DNA from: Ochrobactrum teleogrylli
GTDB lineage: Bacteria > Pseudomonadota > Alphaproteobacteria > Rhizobiales > Rhizobiaceae
Direction: 5' to 3'
Length of the DNA: 64,000 nucleotides
NCBI RefSeq assembly: GCF_006376685.1
Contig: NZ_VEWL01000006.1
Span: 1 to 64,000 of the forward strand
Positions 45,570-55,148 of this stretch are shown here, one piece after another. The notes beneath the pieces are model-generated. The model did not search any database. It saw only the letters and a list, made by a program, of their open reading frames with translations, and was not told the DNA's origin. Each line of letters starts with the position of its first letter. Within the stretch, counting starts at the first letter, position 1. A program made the position numbers and the translations under genes.

Positions 45570-46088
45570 ATGGCTGGTAGCGTCAACAAGGTCATTCTGG
45601 TCGGCAATCTCGGTGCCGATCCGGAAATTCGTCGTCTGAATTCAGGCGATGTGGTTGCCAATCTGCGTATTGCGACCTCGGAAAGCTGGCGTGATCGCCA
45701 GTCCGGCGAGCGCAAGGACCGCACCGAATGGCATAGCGTTGTTATTTTCAACGAAAACCTTGCCAAGGTCGCAGAGCAATATCTGAAGAAGGGTGCCAAG
45801 GTTTATATCGAAGGCGCGCTCCAGACCCGCAAGTGGCAGGATCAGAACGGCAACGACCGTTATTCGACGGAAGTTGTGCTACAGAAGTTCCGTGGTGAGC
45901 TTCAGATGCTTGATAGCCGTGGTGAAGGCGGCGATCAGGGCCGTTCTTTTGATCGCGGCAGCGGTGGTGGACGTAACCAGATGTCGGATTATTCCGGCGG
46001 TGGTGGCGATTTCGGTTCGTCCGGCCCATCTTCTTCGGGCGGCGGCGGTGGTTTCTCCCGCGATCTCGACGACGAAATTCCATTTTGA
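45570..46088 (+). CDS. ssb: Single-stranded DNA-binding protein, 172 aa
   Basis: OB-fold (residues 1-110, [20 protein letters not shown]), then a Gly/Ser-rich linker and the acidic tip DLDDEIPF that recruits repair and replication partners. Normal length. Terminator at 46097-46117. Confidence 0.97.
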   Translation: MAGSVNKVILVGNLGADPEIRRLNSGDVVANLRIATSESWRDRQSGERKDRTEWHSVVIFNENLAKVAEQYLKKGAKVYIEGALQTRKWQDQNGNDRYSTEVVLQKFRGELQMLDSRGEGGDQGRSFDRGSGGGRNQMSDYSGGGGDFGSSGPSSSGGGGGFSRDLDDEIPF

Positions 46089-46096
46089 TGAATCTA

Positions 46097-46120
46097 ACGG
46101 GCGCTTTAGGCGCCCGTTTC
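46097..46120 (+). terminator. ssb terminator
   Basis: ACGGGCGC (46097-46104) / GCGCCCGT (46110-46117) followed by TTCATTTT. Confidence 0.8.
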
Positions 46121-46205
46121 ATTTTGGTCTGAGGATCAGTAAATCGGAACTTTATGAATTCATATTATCTAACTGATTAATAAAGAAATTCATGAATTTA
46201 TCGGC

Positions 46206-46946
46206 TCAATATGTATCGATCGAAAACTCCATGCGATCCGCAGAAAACCGCGTCAGAGAATATTGAAGGGGCTGACCGTTCGTATCGACATTGATGGCGC
46301 GTGCCATCAGCACGATCGCACCGGGCGAGAGCTTCAGATGTTTCAGATCATCTGAATCGGCGTGCTGGGCAGATATGGTTGTCGATTTGCGGAAATAATC
46401 TTCGATACCAGCTTTCCTGAGCGCCCAGGTAATAGACCCATTTTCAGCATAGTCAGCAACAAAATCGGGAAAGCGCGCCGCATCCACCCAATGCGTTGCG
46501 CGCGATACAGGGCGTCCATCGGCACTATGCGCCGTCTCAAGCCGCGTGACTTCGCTTCCGGCGGCGATGCCCAGGGCGTCGGCAATGTCGGCGGTCGCGA
46601 TTTCGGTGCCGCTGCTGAGCAATATGCCTTTGACTTCGCTCGCCTGCGTGCCCAGTGACTGTGAAATGCGGGTGCGTGGCCCGATCTGGTAGGTCAAACG
46701 CTTTGCATTGGCGACGAATGTGCCGCGACCCTGTTCGGCACGAAGTACGCCTTCTTGCGTCAGCGCGGCAATGGCGCTGCGCACCGTATGGCGGTTGACG
46801 CCGAAGCGATCCGCAAGTTCCATTTCGGCAGGCATGCGTGCGCCGGACTGAAGTTTCCCGGCCATGATGTCGCCGCGTATCTCATCGGCAATCTGCCGCC
46901 AAATCGCCACGCCGCTATTTCTTTCAATTCGTCTGGTCTTTGTCAT
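46206..46946 (-). CDS. phnF: GntR/HutC-family regulator PhnF, 246 aa
   Basis: N-terminal winged HTH (AIWRQIADEIRGDIMAGKLQ ... RFGVNRHTVRSAIAALTQEG) and C-terminal UTRA ligand domain. Divergent from phnG across a palindrome (47000-47019) and a PHO box that touches its own start codon. Repressor of the phn operon by family and context. The ATG at 46946 is preferred over the TTG at 46949. Confidence 0.88.
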   Translation of the reverse strand: MTKTRRIERNSGVAIWRQIADEIRGDIMAGKLQSGARMPAEMELADRFGVNRHTVRSAIAALTQEGVLRAEQGRGTFVANAKRLTYQIGPRTRISQSLGTQASEVKGILLSSGTEIATADIADALGIAAGSEVTRLETAHSADGRPVSRATHWVDAARFPDFVADYAENGSITWALRKAGIEDYFRKSTTISAQHADSDDLKHLKLSPGAIVLMARAINVDTNGQPLQYSLTRFSADRMEFSIDTY

Positions 46947-46967
46947 CAACTGTCATCGTCCTGTCAT
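46939..46967 (+). promoter_or_regulatory. PHO box in front of phnG
   Basis: CTGTCAT-CGTC-CTGTCAT (46950-46967) is a perfect pair of PhoB half-sites at 11-base spacing; an extra TTTGTCAT (46939-46946) lies one turn upstream. Expected to let PhoB activate the C-P lyase operon under phosphate starvation. It overlaps the first codons of phnF. Confidence 0.8.
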
Positions 46968-46999
46968 TGGCAGGGAGTAATAATTTTGTTATTGTATGG

Positions 47000-47019
47000 T
47001 TGTCTAGATAAATAGACAA
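47000..47019. promoter_or_regulatory. PhnF operator candidate
   Basis: TTGTCTA (47000-47006) and TAGACAA (47013-47019), perfect inverted repeat in the phnF-phnG intergenic region, the usual form of a GntR/HutC operator. Confidence 0.65.
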
Positions 47020-47063
47020 ATGTGCAAAGCAAGTCAATGGAATTGAACAGGGCGGAAAAGCTC

Positions 47064-47606
47064 ATGCAAACGACAGAGCCCAAGGCAGGCAATGGCACTG
47101 CCGCCGGTGGGATGCACGCCTCGGCCAGTAACGACAAGTCCGGCAACAGCAAGGCGCTTGACGCGGTGCAGGCTGCACGACAGGCCAGCATGGCAACGCT
47201 TGCGCAGGCAAGCGGCGAAGAGCTGAAAGCTTTCTGGCAGAATTGGTCGGACAAGCCTGATTTCGAAATTCTCCGTGGTCCGGAAACAGGACTGGTAATG
47301 CTGCGCGGCCGTATCGGCGGCGGCGGTGCGCCTTTCAATGTCGGCGAGGCGACGGTGACGCGCGCGACTGTGCGTCTGACCGATGGTTCCGTCGGGCATT
47401 CCTATGCTCTCGGTCGCGATCAGGAAAAGGCACGACTGGCCGCTTTGTTTGATGCGCTCTGGACCGACGAAGCGCGCCGTGAAGCGGTGGAGCGTCAGGT
47501 CCTCGACGTCTTGCGCAACCGGCTGGAACAGGCCGACACAAAACTGCGCAGCGAAGCTGCTGCCACCAAAGTTGATTTCTTCACCATGGTTCGGGGAGAC
47601 AATTGA
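47064..47606 (+). CDS. phnG: C-P lyase complex subunit PhnG, 180 aa
   Basis: Core ARQASMATLAQASGEELKAF ... GGGGAPFNVGEATVTRATVR matches PhnG. Part of the PhnGHIJ core that joins methylphosphonate to ATP ribose. N-terminal extension compared with the usual 150 residues; the start is uncertain (47037 is an alternative). Confidence 0.88.
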   Translation: MQTTEPKAGNGTAAGGMHASASNDKSGNSKALDAVQAARQASMATLAQASGEELKAFWQNWSDKPDFEILRGPETGLVMLRGRIGGGGAPFNVGEATVTRATVRLTDGSVGHSYALGRDQEKARLAALFDALWTDEARREAVERQVLDVLRNRLEQADTKLRSEAAATKVDFFTMVRGDN

Positions 47607-48229
47607 TGCTGCATTCTTCACCCCATTCGTCTCCGGCCTTCGAAGGTGGTTTGGCAAATCCGGTCACGGATGCCCAATCGGCATTTCATGCCGTCATGCA
47701 TGCGATGGCCAATCCGGGCCGCGTCTACGCTCTGACCCGGGGTGCCACGCCGCCCCAGCCATTGACGCCGGAACTGGGCGTCATAGCCGCCACCTTGCTC
47801 GACCATGATGCCACCGTCTGGTGCGACCGCGCCATTGCAGCCGATGCAGACGCTACAGCCTGGCTGACATTTCAAACCGGCGCGCCGCAGGTTGAATCTT
47901 CCGCTTCTGCGCAATTCGCATTGGTTACCGATGCTTCGCTGTTGCCGCCCTTGGCTGAATTCTCGCAAGGGCAGCCGGAGTTTCCGGACCGTTCGACAAC
48001 GGTGGTTCTGGCGGTCAAGTCGTTTGAGAGCGGGCAGGGCCTTGTTCTGAAGGGGCCGGGCATTAACGGTGAGCGGGAAATTCACATCGACGGTCTTCCG
48101 CAGGACTTCGTTTCGCAATGGCGAGACAACGGCGCGCAATATCCGCTTGGCGTCGATCTGGTTCTGGTCTGCGACGGCGCGGTCATCGCATTTCCGCGCA
48201 CCACACGCATAATCAAACTGGAGGGCTGA
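47606..48229 (+). CDS. phnH: C-P lyase complex subunit PhnH, 207 aa
   Basis: Starts at the ATG sharing a base with the phnG stop codon (TGATG). Motifs FRAVMHAMANPGR-like (FHAVMHAMANPGRVYAL) and KGPGINGEREIHIDGL identify PhnH. Dimeric pyridoxal-transferase-like fold, structural part of the core complex. Confidence 0.9.
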   Translation: MLHSSPHSSPAFEGGLANPVTDAQSAFHAVMHAMANPGRVYALTRGATPPQPLTPELGVIAATLLDHDATVWCDRAIAADADATAWLTFQTGAPQVESSASAQFALVTDASLLPPLAEFSQGQPEFPDRSTTVVLAVKSFESGQGLVLKGPGINGEREIHIDGLPQDFVSQWRDNGAQYPLGVDLVLVCDGAVIAFPRTTRIIKLEG

Positions 48230-48231
48230 AC

Positions 48232-49341
48232 ATGTATGTTGCCGTAAAGGGTGGCGAAACAGCCATTCGTAACGCCCACCGACTTCTCGATGATCGCCGC
48301 CGGGGTGATCGTGCAGTGCCTGCACTGCGTCTGGATCAGATTGTCGAGCAGCTTGCGCTGGCCGTTGACCGCGTGATGGCGGAAGGTTCGCTCTATGATC
48401 GCGAGCTGGCCGCGCTCGCCGTGCGTCAGTCGCGTGGCGATCTGATCGAGGCCATTTTCCTCGTGCGTGCTTATCGCACCACATTGCCGCGCTTTGGCTA
48501 TTCCCGTCCAATGGAAACCGGGCAGATGCTGATCGAGCGCCGCATTTCCGCGACCTATAAGGATCTTCCGGGTGGCCAGTTGCTCGGCCCGACCTTCGAC
48601 TACACCCACCGTCTTCTCGATCCGGATCTGGCGGGAGACGTTGCTGTGCCAGAGCCGGAAGCACGCGAAACCGAGAAGGAAGAGACGCCCCGCGTCACCG
48701 ATATTCTCGGCGCGAACGGCATGATCGAGGACGATGGCTCCCTGCCGGAAGGTCATGAGCCCGGCGATCTGACACGCGAGCCATGGACATTCCCGATGGA
48801 ACGCGATCTGCGCTTGCAGGCGCTGGCGCGCGGTGATGAAGGTTTTCTTCTCGCGCTCGGTTATTCGACCCAGCGCGGCTACGGCAACACCCACCCCTTC
48901 GTCGGCGAAATTCGCATCGGCGAAGTGGAGGTCGAGTTCGACGTGCCGGAGTTGGGCTTTGCCGTCTCGCTTGGCCGGGTGCAATTGACCGAGTGCCAAA
49001 TGGTGAACCAGTTCAAGGGCTCCGCAAAGCAGCCGCCGCAATTCACGCGTGGCTATGGTCTGGTGTTTGGCCAGAGCGAACGCAAGGCCATGTCTATGTC
49101 GCTCTGCGACCGCGCCTTGCGGGTTCGTGAATTCGATACCGACGTGACCGCGCCCGCCCAGGATGAGGAATTCGTCATTTCTCACTCCGACAATGTGCAG
49201 TCAACCGGCTTCGTCGAGCATCTGAAACTGCCGCATTACGTCGATTTCCAGGCTGAGCTCGAACTCATCCGCAGCATGCGTGCTGAATATGAGAAGACGC
49301 AAAATCAAGCAGAATCTCCAGTGAAGGAGGCCGCAGAATGA
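48232..49341 (+). CDS. phnI: C-P lyase complex subunit PhnI, 369 aa
   Basis: MYVAVKGGETAIRNAHRLLD start, RBS GGAGGG. With PhnG, H and L it transfers the phosphonate to the ribose of ATP, releasing adenine. Full length. Overlaps phnJ by 4 bases. Confidence 0.95.
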   Translation: MYVAVKGGETAIRNAHRLLDDRRRGDRAVPALRLDQIVEQLALAVDRVMAEGSLYDRELAALAVRQSRGDLIEAIFLVRAYRTTLPRFGYSRPMETGQMLIERRISATYKDLPGGQLLGPTFDYTHRLLDPDLAGDVAVPEPEARETEKEETPRVTDILGANGMIEDDGSLPEGHEPGDLTREPWTFPMERDLRLQALARGDEGFLLALGYSTQRGYGNTHPFVGEIRIGEVEVEFDVPELGFAVSLGRVQLTECQMVNQFKGSAKQPPQFTRGYGLVFGQSERKAMSMSLCDRALRVREFDTDVTAPAQDEEFVISHSDNVQSTGFVEHLKLPHYVDFQAELELIRSMRAEYEKTQNQAESPVKEAAE

Positions 49342-50216
49342 GCGATCTGGCCAATTACAATTTCGCCTATCTGGACGAGCAGACCAAGCGCATGATCCGC
49401 CGCGCCATATTGAAGGCCATAGCGGTGCCCGGCTATCAGGTACCTTTTGCGAGCCGCGAAATGCCGATGCCCTATGGCTGGGGCACGGGTGGCGTGCAGG
49501 TGACGGCTGCCATTCTTGGGCCGGACGATGTGCTGAAAGTTATCGATCAGGGTGCGGACGACACGACCAATGCCGTTTCGATCCGCGCGTTCTTCCAGAA
49601 GACCGCCAATGTGGCCGTGACCACCAGCACCGGCGAGGCGACGATCATCCAGACGCGCCACCGCATTCCGGAATATCCGCTGACCGAAGGGCAGGTGATC
49701 GTCTATCAGGTGCCGATCCCGGAACCGCTGCGCTTTCTGGAACCCCGCGAGACGGAAACGCGCAAGATGCATGCGCTCGCCGAATATGGCCTCATGCACG
49801 TGAAGCTCTACGAGGACATTGCGCGTCACGGCCAGATCGCCAAGACCTATGATTATCCCGTGATGATCGAAGGTCGCTACGTGATGGCACCATCGCCGAC
49901 GCCGAAATTCGACAATCCGAAAATGCATATGTCGCCCGCCTTGCAGCTGTTCGGCGCAGGCCGCGAAAAACGCATCTACGCAGTTCCGCCATACACGCAG
50001 GTCGTAAGCCTCGATTTCGAGGATCATCCGTTTGAAGTGCAGAAGTTCAAGGAACCTTGTGCGCTGTGTGGCGCGAAGGGCGTCTATCTGGATGAAGTTG
50101 TGCTCGATGATCGCGGCAGCTCGATGTTCGTGTGCTCGGATACCGATTATTGCGAAGACCGTCAGGCAAAGGGCCATTTTGGTCATCTGGCTGCCAATAA
50201 GGAGGCCGCAGAATGA
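49338..50216 (+). CDS. phnJ: Radical SAM C-P lyase PhnJ, 292 aa
   Basis: Cleaves the carbon-phosphorus bond. The cluster-binding pattern CX2CX21C is present at the C-terminus (CALCGAKG ... CSDTDYC). Full length; overlaps phnI and phnK by ATGA. Confidence 0.97.
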   Translation: MSDLANYNFAYLDEQTKRMIRRAILKAIAVPGYQVPFASREMPMPYGWGTGGVQVTAAILGPDDVLKVIDQGADDTTNAVSIRAFFQKTANVAVTTSTGEATIIQTRHRIPEYPLTEGQVIVYQVPIPEPLRFLEPRETETRKMHALAEYGLMHVKLYEDIARHGQIAKTYDYPVMIEGRYVMAPSPTPKFDNPKMHMSPALQLFGAGREKRIYAVPPYTQVVSLDFEDHPFEVQKFKEPCALCGAKGVYLDEVVLDDRGSSMFVCSDTDYCEDRQAKGHFGHLAANKEAAE

Positions 50217-50989
50217 ACGACGAACCTCTGCTGAGAGTAAACAACCTGTCGAAGTTCTACGGCAGCCGCCGTGGCTGCGAGGATATCTCCTTCAATCTTT
50301 GGCCCGGCGAAGTTCTGGCCATCGTCGGGGAATCCGGCTCGGGCAAGACGACGCTGCTCAACAGCCTTGCAACCCGGCTGGAACCGACGTCTGGCACCGT
50401 TGAATATCGGATGCGCGATGGCGCATTCCGCGATCTCTACAAGATCGGCGAGGCCGAGCGCCGTTTTCTGATGCGCACTGACTGGGGTTTTGTGCATCAA
50501 AACCCGGCTGACGGACTGCGCATGACGGTTTCGGCTGGCGCCAATGTCGGCGAGCGCCTGATGGCGGTGGGTGAGCGCCATTATGGCAATATCCGCTCCA
50601 CCGCCACGCAATGGCTTGGCCGTGTGGAAATTGCTGCCGACCGTATCGATGATCAGCCGCGCGCTTTTTCCGGCGGTATGCGCCAGCGTTTGCAGATTGC
50701 CCGCAATCTCGTCACCGCGCCGCGACTGGTGTTCATGGACGAGCCGACCGGTGGTCTCGACGTTTCGGTGCAGGCGCGCCTGCTCGATCTGTTGCGCGGG
50801 CTCGTCAACGATCTGGGGCTTTCGGTCATCATAGTCACGCATGATCTCGCCGTAGCGCGGCTTCTGTCGCACCGGATCATGGTCATGAAAGACGGTCATA
50901 TCGTCGAGCAAGGTTTGACGGATCGCGTGCTGGATGACCCGCAAGCGCCTTATACGCAGTTGCTCGTATCATCGATCTTACAGGTATAG
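50213..50989 (+). CDS. phnK: C-P lyase-associated ABC ATPase PhnK, 258 aa
   Basis: Walker A GESGSGKTTLLN, signature SGGMRQRLQIARNL, Walker B LVFMDEPTGGLD. Binds the core complex rather than a transporter. Followed by a 68-base gap before phnL. Confidence 0.93.
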   Translation: MNDEPLLRVNNLSKFYGSRRGCEDISFNLWPGEVLAIVGESGSGKTTLLNSLATRLEPTSGTVEYRMRDGAFRDLYKIGEAERRFLMRTDWGFVHQNPADGLRMTVSAGANVGERLMAVGERHYGNIRSTATQWLGRVEIAADRIDDQPRAFSGGMRQRLQIARNLVTAPRLVFMDEPTGGLDVSVQARLLDLLRGLVNDLGLSVIIVTHDLAVARLLSHRIMVMKDGHIVEQGLTDRVLDDPQAPYTQLLVSSILQV

Positions 50990-51057
50990 ATCAATTAAAA
51001 CAGATATTTATCGCGTGTTTTTTCCAAACTGACGGAACTTCATGCGTGAGGTGAGAA

Positions 51058-51792
51058 ATGTCTCTGTTGCAAACATCCGCTTCCCAATCCACGCCGCCCC
51101 TGGTGGTATCCGGCGTTATCAAGACCTTCACCATGCATTTGCAGGGCGGCATTGAACTGCCGGTCGTGCAGGGCGTGAATTTTGAACTCAATGCCGGTGA
51201 ATGCGCCGTGCTGGGCGGCCCATCGGGTGCCGGCAAAAGCTCGATCCTGAAGATGGTCTACGGCAATTATGCTGTGAATGGGGGCTCCATTCTGATCCGC
51301 CATGCGGATCGCGCTGTCGATCTGGCCACGGCTGATCCCCGCGAAGTGCTTGGCGTTCGCCGTGACACGATTGGCTACGTTAGTCAGTTTTTGCGCACAC
51401 TGCCCCGAGTGGCGGCTATCGATGTCGTGGCCGAACCTCTGATCGCTCGTGGTGCCGACCACGACATGGCGCTGGACCGCGCGCGGGAATTGCTGGCCAA
51501 GCTCAACCTGCCGGAACGCCTCTGGGCGCTGCCGCCTGCAACCTTTTCCGGCGGCGAGCAGCAGCGCGTCAACATCGCTCGCGGTTTCATCACCGATCAT
51601 CCGGTGTTGCTGCTGGACGAACCGACAGCTTCGCTTGATGCGAAGAACCGCGCGGTCGTGGTGGATCTGATCAAGACCAAAAAGGAAGAAGGCGTTGCGA
51701 TGCTCGGCATTTTCCACGACGAGGATGTACGCGAGGAAGTGGCCGACCGCATCATCGACGTTACCGCCTTTTCGCCGAGGGCGGCGGCATGA
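51058..51792 (+). CDS. phnL: C-P lyase-associated ABC ATPase PhnL, 244 aa
   Basis: Walker [14 protein letters not shown], signature [15 protein letters not shown], Walker [12 protein letters not shown]. Needed with PhnGHI for the first step. Overlaps the next gene by 4 bases. Confidence 0.93.
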   Translation: MSLLQTSASQSTPPLVVSGVIKTFTMHLQGGIELPVVQGVNFELNAGECAVLGGPSGAGKSSILKMVYGNYAVNGGSILIRHADRAVDLATADPREVLGVRRDTIGYVSQFLRTLPRVAAIDVVAEPLIARGADHDMALDRARELLAKLNLPERLWALPPATFSGGEQQRVNIARGFITDHPVLLLDEPTASLDAKNRAVVVDLIKTKKEEGVAMLGIFHDEDVREEVADRIIDVTAFSPRAAA

Positions 51793-52448
51793 CCAAGCTC
51801 TCGGTTGAACCTCTGGTTCACGAAACGGCAGATGTCACCGGCAGCAAGCTTGGCCGTTACACGGAAGTCGGCGCGCGCAGCCGTCTGTCGGAAACTGTGC
51901 TGGATGACTACTCCTATCTCGGCATCGATTGCGAAATCTGGTGCGCGGAGATCGGTAAATTCTCCAACATTGCAAGCCATGTGCGCATCAATGCCACCAA
52001 TCATCCGACCTGGCGTCCAACTTTGCATCACTTCACCTATCGCGCTGGCGATTACTGGCCGGATGCGGAGAATGAAACCGAGTTTTTCGACTGGCGTCGC
52101 GGCAATGCGGTTAAGATCGGCCATGACACATGGCTCGGTCACGGATCGACCATCCTGCCGGGCGTCACCGTGGGCAATGGCGCAGTGATCGGTGCCGGTG
52201 CGGTCGTCAGCAAAGATGTTGCGCCTTACACGATTGTGGGCGGTGTCCCGGCGCGTTTCATCCGCGAGCGCTTTGACGCCGCGACCGGCAATCGTCTCGA
52301 CCGGCTGGGCTGGTGGGACTGGAGCCATGAACGCCTGCGCGACGCGCTCGATGATTTCCGCGCGCTCGATATCGAAACTTTTCTCTCGAAATATGAAACT
52401 GCCGCCAATACCGAGGCGGTCATGAAAGAGCTTTCTCATGGCGAATGA
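51789..52448 (+). CDS. Phn-locus hexapeptide-repeat transferase, 219 aa
   Basis: Left-handed beta-helix hexapeptide repeats ([20 protein letters not shown] and onward), with a C-terminal helix. Such acetyltransferase-like proteins are common in phn operons of this group, often misannotated as chloramphenicol acetyltransferase. Substrate unknown; may acylate an aminophosphonate. Overlaps phnM by 11 bases. Confidence 0.8.
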   Translation: MTKLSVEPLVHETADVTGSKLGRYTEVGARSRLSETVLDDYSYLGIDCEIWCAEIGKFSNIASHVRINATNHPTWRPTLHHFTYRAGDYWPDAENETEFFDWRRGNAVKIGHDTWLGHGSTILPGVTVGNGAVIGAGAVVSKDVAPYTIVGGVPARFIRERFDAATGNRLDRLGWWDWSHERLRDALDDFRALDIETFLSKYETAANTEAVMKELSHGE

Positions 52449-53577
52449 AATCGTTCTCAAAAATGCGCGCATCGTGCTCGCCGACGAGGTCGTTTCCGGC
52501 TCCATCCTGATACGCGACGGCAAGATCGCCGCCATCGATCAGGGCAATGTAAATGGCGGCGAGGATATGGATGGTGATTACGTCATTCCCGGCCTGATTG
52601 AACTCCATACCGACCAGTTGGAATCGCATTATGCACCGCGTCCCAAGGTGCGTTGGAACGTGGATGCCGCCGTTCAGGCCCACGACGCGCAGGTTGCCGC
52701 ATCGGGCATCACAACTGTCTTCGATGCGATGCGGGTCGGTTCCGATTATGATCGCGACTTCGTCGGCAAGGATATGCGTCTGCTGGCCGATGCAATTGAA
52801 AGCGGCGTGCGCGAAAACCGTCTGCGCGCGGACCATTTCCTGCATCTGCGCTGCGAGGTTTCCGCAGCCGACTGCCTTGAAGGCTTTGCGCTTTTTGAAA
52901 ACGATGATCGGGTGAGGCTGGCTTCGCTGATGGATCATGCGCCGGGGCAGCGTCAGTTCGCGGAGATCGAAACCTATCGCACCTATTACATGCGCAAGCT
53001 GAAACTCAACGACGAAGAGTTTCGTTTGCATTGCGAACAGCGCATGGCAGACTCCGACGCCTATTCGGCCAAGCATCGCCGGGCGATTGCCGATATGTCG
53101 GGCGCACGCGGTATTGTTTTGGCAAGCCATGACGACGCCACCAGCGCTCATGTGGGGGAATCGCTTGATCACGGCGTCCGTATTGCGGAGTTCCCGACCA
53201 CACTGGAAGCGGCTTCTGCCTCCAAGGGCGCAGGCTTGTCCATCTTGATGGGCGCGCCGAATATCGTGCGTGGCGGCTCGCATTCGGGCAATATCGCCGC
53301 CCGCGATCTGGTGGATAATGGCAGTCTCGATATTCTGTCGTCGGACTATATTCCGTTCAGCCTCATCCAGTCGGCTTTCGGCCTTGCTTCCGGCGAGCGC
53401 CCGATTGGGCTTCCTGAAGCCATCCGCCTTGTCAGCAAGAACCCCGCCGATGCAATGCGCATGGATGATCGTGGCGAAATTGCTGTCGGCAAGCGCGCCG
53501 ATCTGGTACGAGCACGCACCAGAAGTGCGATACCGGTGGTGCGCACCGTCTGGCGGGAAGGCGAGCGGGTGCTCTGA
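52438..53577 (+). CDS. phnM: RPP pyrophosphohydrolase PhnM, 379 aa
   Basis: Amidohydrolase-fold enzyme converting the 5-triphosphate ribose-phosphonate to 5-phosphate. [20 protein letters not shown] carries the metal-binding site region; SDYIPFSL near the end holds the last metal ligand. Full length; its stop overlaps the phnN start. Confidence 0.93.
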   Translation: MANEIVLKNARIVLADEVVSGSILIRDGKIAAIDQGNVNGGEDMDGDYVIPGLIELHTDQLESHYAPRPKVRWNVDAAVQAHDAQVAASGITTVFDAMRVGSDYDRDFVGKDMRLLADAIESGVRENRLRADHFLHLRCEVSAADCLEGFALFENDDRVRLASLMDHAPGQRQFAEIETYRTYYMRKLKLNDEEFRLHCEQRMADSDAYSAKHRRAIADMSGARGIVLASHDDATSAHVGESLDHGVRIAEFPTTLEAASASKGAGLSILMGAPNIVRGGSHSGNIAARDLVDNGSLDILSSDYIPFSLIQSAFGLASGERPIGLPEAIRLVSKNPADAMRMDDRGEIAVGKRADLVRARTRSAIPVVRTVWREGERVL

Positions 53578-54161
53578 TGCGTATGGAAAATATCCGGCCG
53601 AAAGGCTGTTTCGTTGCTGTCGTCGGCCCCAGCGGGGCCGGCAAGGACACGATCATGGATGGCGCGCGCATGGCCCTCGCAGGCGATGCGCGCTTTCATT
53701 TTGTACGCCGCATCGTCACGCGCCCGCAAATGCCGGGAACCGAAGACCACGACAGTCTGGATGAAGCGGCTTTTGCGAAAGCCGCGGGTGAGGGCGCCTT
53801 TGCGCTTCATTGGCGCGCCCATGGTTTGAACTACGGTCTTCCGAAGTCGCTTGATACGCTGATCGATGGCGGAACTGTGGTGATAGCCAATGTCTCGCGC
53901 CGCGTTCTGGACGACATGCGCAGGCTTTATTCGTCGCGTTCGGTGGTGGTCATTACGGCACGCGCGGAAGTCCTCGCCGAGCGGCTGGCAAGCCGTGGCC
54001 GCGAAAGCAAAGACGAGATCGCCTTGCGGCTTTCGCGCGAAGTGAGCTTCAATGACGGGGCTGGCGATGTTGTCATAATAGACAATTCCGGCGATGTTGG
54101 TGAATCCACAGAGGCATTTATTCGTCATCTGACAGAAATGTACGCTAAAACAAAGGCTTAA
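53577..54161 (+). CDS. phnN: Ribose 1,5-bisphosphate phosphokinase PhnN, 194 aa
   Basis: Guanylate-kinase-like, Walker A GPSGAGKDTIMDG. Converts ribose 1,5-bisphosphate to PRPP, recycling the ribose from the C-P lyase pathway. Last gene of the phnG-phnN unit; a second ATG at 53583 is an alternative. Confidence 0.9.
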   Translation: MRMENIRPKGCFVAVVGPSGAGKDTIMDGARMALAGDARFHFVRRIVTRPQMPGTEDHDSLDEAAFAKAAGEGAFALHWRAHGLNYGLPKSLDTLIDGGTVVIANVSRRVLDDMRRLYSSRSVVVITARAEVLAERLASRGRESKDEIALRLSREVSFNDGAGDVVIIDNSGDVGESTEAFIRHLTEMYAKTKA

Positions 54162-54180
54162 CTAATAAACCTATAGTAGC

Positions 54181-54225
54181 GTGTAAATTTACACAAACGT
54201 CACGATGCTTTCATTGCAATGTCAT
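54181..54225 (+). promoter_or_regulatory. Palindrome and PHO box in front of phnC
   Basis: GTGTAAATTTACAC (54181-54194) is a perfect palindrome. CTTTCAT-TGCA-ATGTCAT (54208-54225) matches PhoB half-sites in 12 of 14 positions with correct spacing. So phnCDEE probably has its own PhoB-controlled promoter. Confidence 0.6.
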
Positions 54226-54263
54226 GGAAGCAATTCAGAGTGAGCATGAATGGAGATGAATTC

Positions 54264-55091
54264 ATGCTTCAACTGAAAAACGTAACGCGCCGCTATAATG
54301 ACAAGGTGGCGGTTTCGGGGGTTGACCTCGAGATCGAGCCCGGCACGTTTGTGGGAATTATCGGACGTTCGGGCGCGGGTAAATCGACGCTGTTGCGTAT
54401 GATCAACCGCCTCGTCGAACCGTCGGAAGGGACCATTCATTGGGACGGGCGCGATGTGACCGGGCTGAAAGGCTCCGGACTTCGCGATTGGCGCGCGCAA
54501 TGCGCTATGATTTTTCAGCATTTCAATCTGGTCGATCGTCTCGATGTTCTGACCAATGTGCTGATGGGGCGTCTCAATTACGTTTCGACCCCAAAGTCGC
54601 TCTTGCGTATCTGGAGCGATGAAGAACGCCTGATCGCACTGTCCGCCCTGCAGCAGTTCGATATCGCCCATCTGGCCGCTCACCGCGCCGATGAGCTGTC
54701 CGGTGGCCAGCAGCAGCGCGTGGCGATTGCCCGAGCACTGGTTCAGCAGCCACGCATTATCCTCGCCGATGAACCGATCGCCTCGCTCGATCCGCGTAAT
54801 ACCCGCAGCGTCATGGACGCCTTGCGCCGCATCAACCGCGAATATGGCATTACGGTTCTCTGCAATCTGCATTCACTCGATATCGCGCGCAGCTATTGCG
54901 ACCGCCTCGTCGGCATGTCCGCTGGCAAGGTCGTGTTCCGCGGCACGCCGTCGATGCTGACTGATATGGCATCGCGCGATCTTTACGGCATGGAAGCAGC
55001 CGACGTTGTCGATAGTGACGACACGGTTGACGCAATGCCTGTACCGGTTCCGCAGTCGGCTGAAGCCGCACTGCGCCAGATTTCCGCCTGA
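54264..55091 (+). CDS. phnC: Phosphonate ABC transporter ATP-binding protein PhnC, 275 aa
   Basis: Walker [16 protein letters not shown], signature [15 protein letters not shown], Walker [12 protein letters not shown]. Start [10 protein letters not shown] has RBS GGAGATG; upstream ATG at 54219 overlaps the PHO box and is rejected. Confidence 0.93.
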   Translation: MLQLKNVTRRYNDKVAVSGVDLEIEPGTFVGIIGRSGAGKSTLLRMINRLVEPSEGTIHWDGRDVTGLKGSGLRDWRAQCAMIFQHFNLVDRLDVLTNVLMGRLNYVSTPKSLLRIWSDEERLIALSALQQFDIAHLAAHRADELSGGQQQRVAIARALVQQPRIILADEPIASLDPRNTRSVMDALRRINREYGITVLCNLHSLDIARSYCDRLVGMSAGKVVFRGTPSMLTDMASRDLYGMEAADVVDSDDTVDAMPVPVPQSAEAALRQISA

Positions 55092-55148
55092 GCGAATAAA
55101 GCTGCGGAAAAAAACTCGCTCCAAACTCAGGATTAACAGGAGAGACTT

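Noticed and set aside
51789..52448. Chloramphenicol acetyltransferase
   Set aside because: It has only the hexapeptide fold in common; a position inside the phn operon points to phosphonate metabolism.
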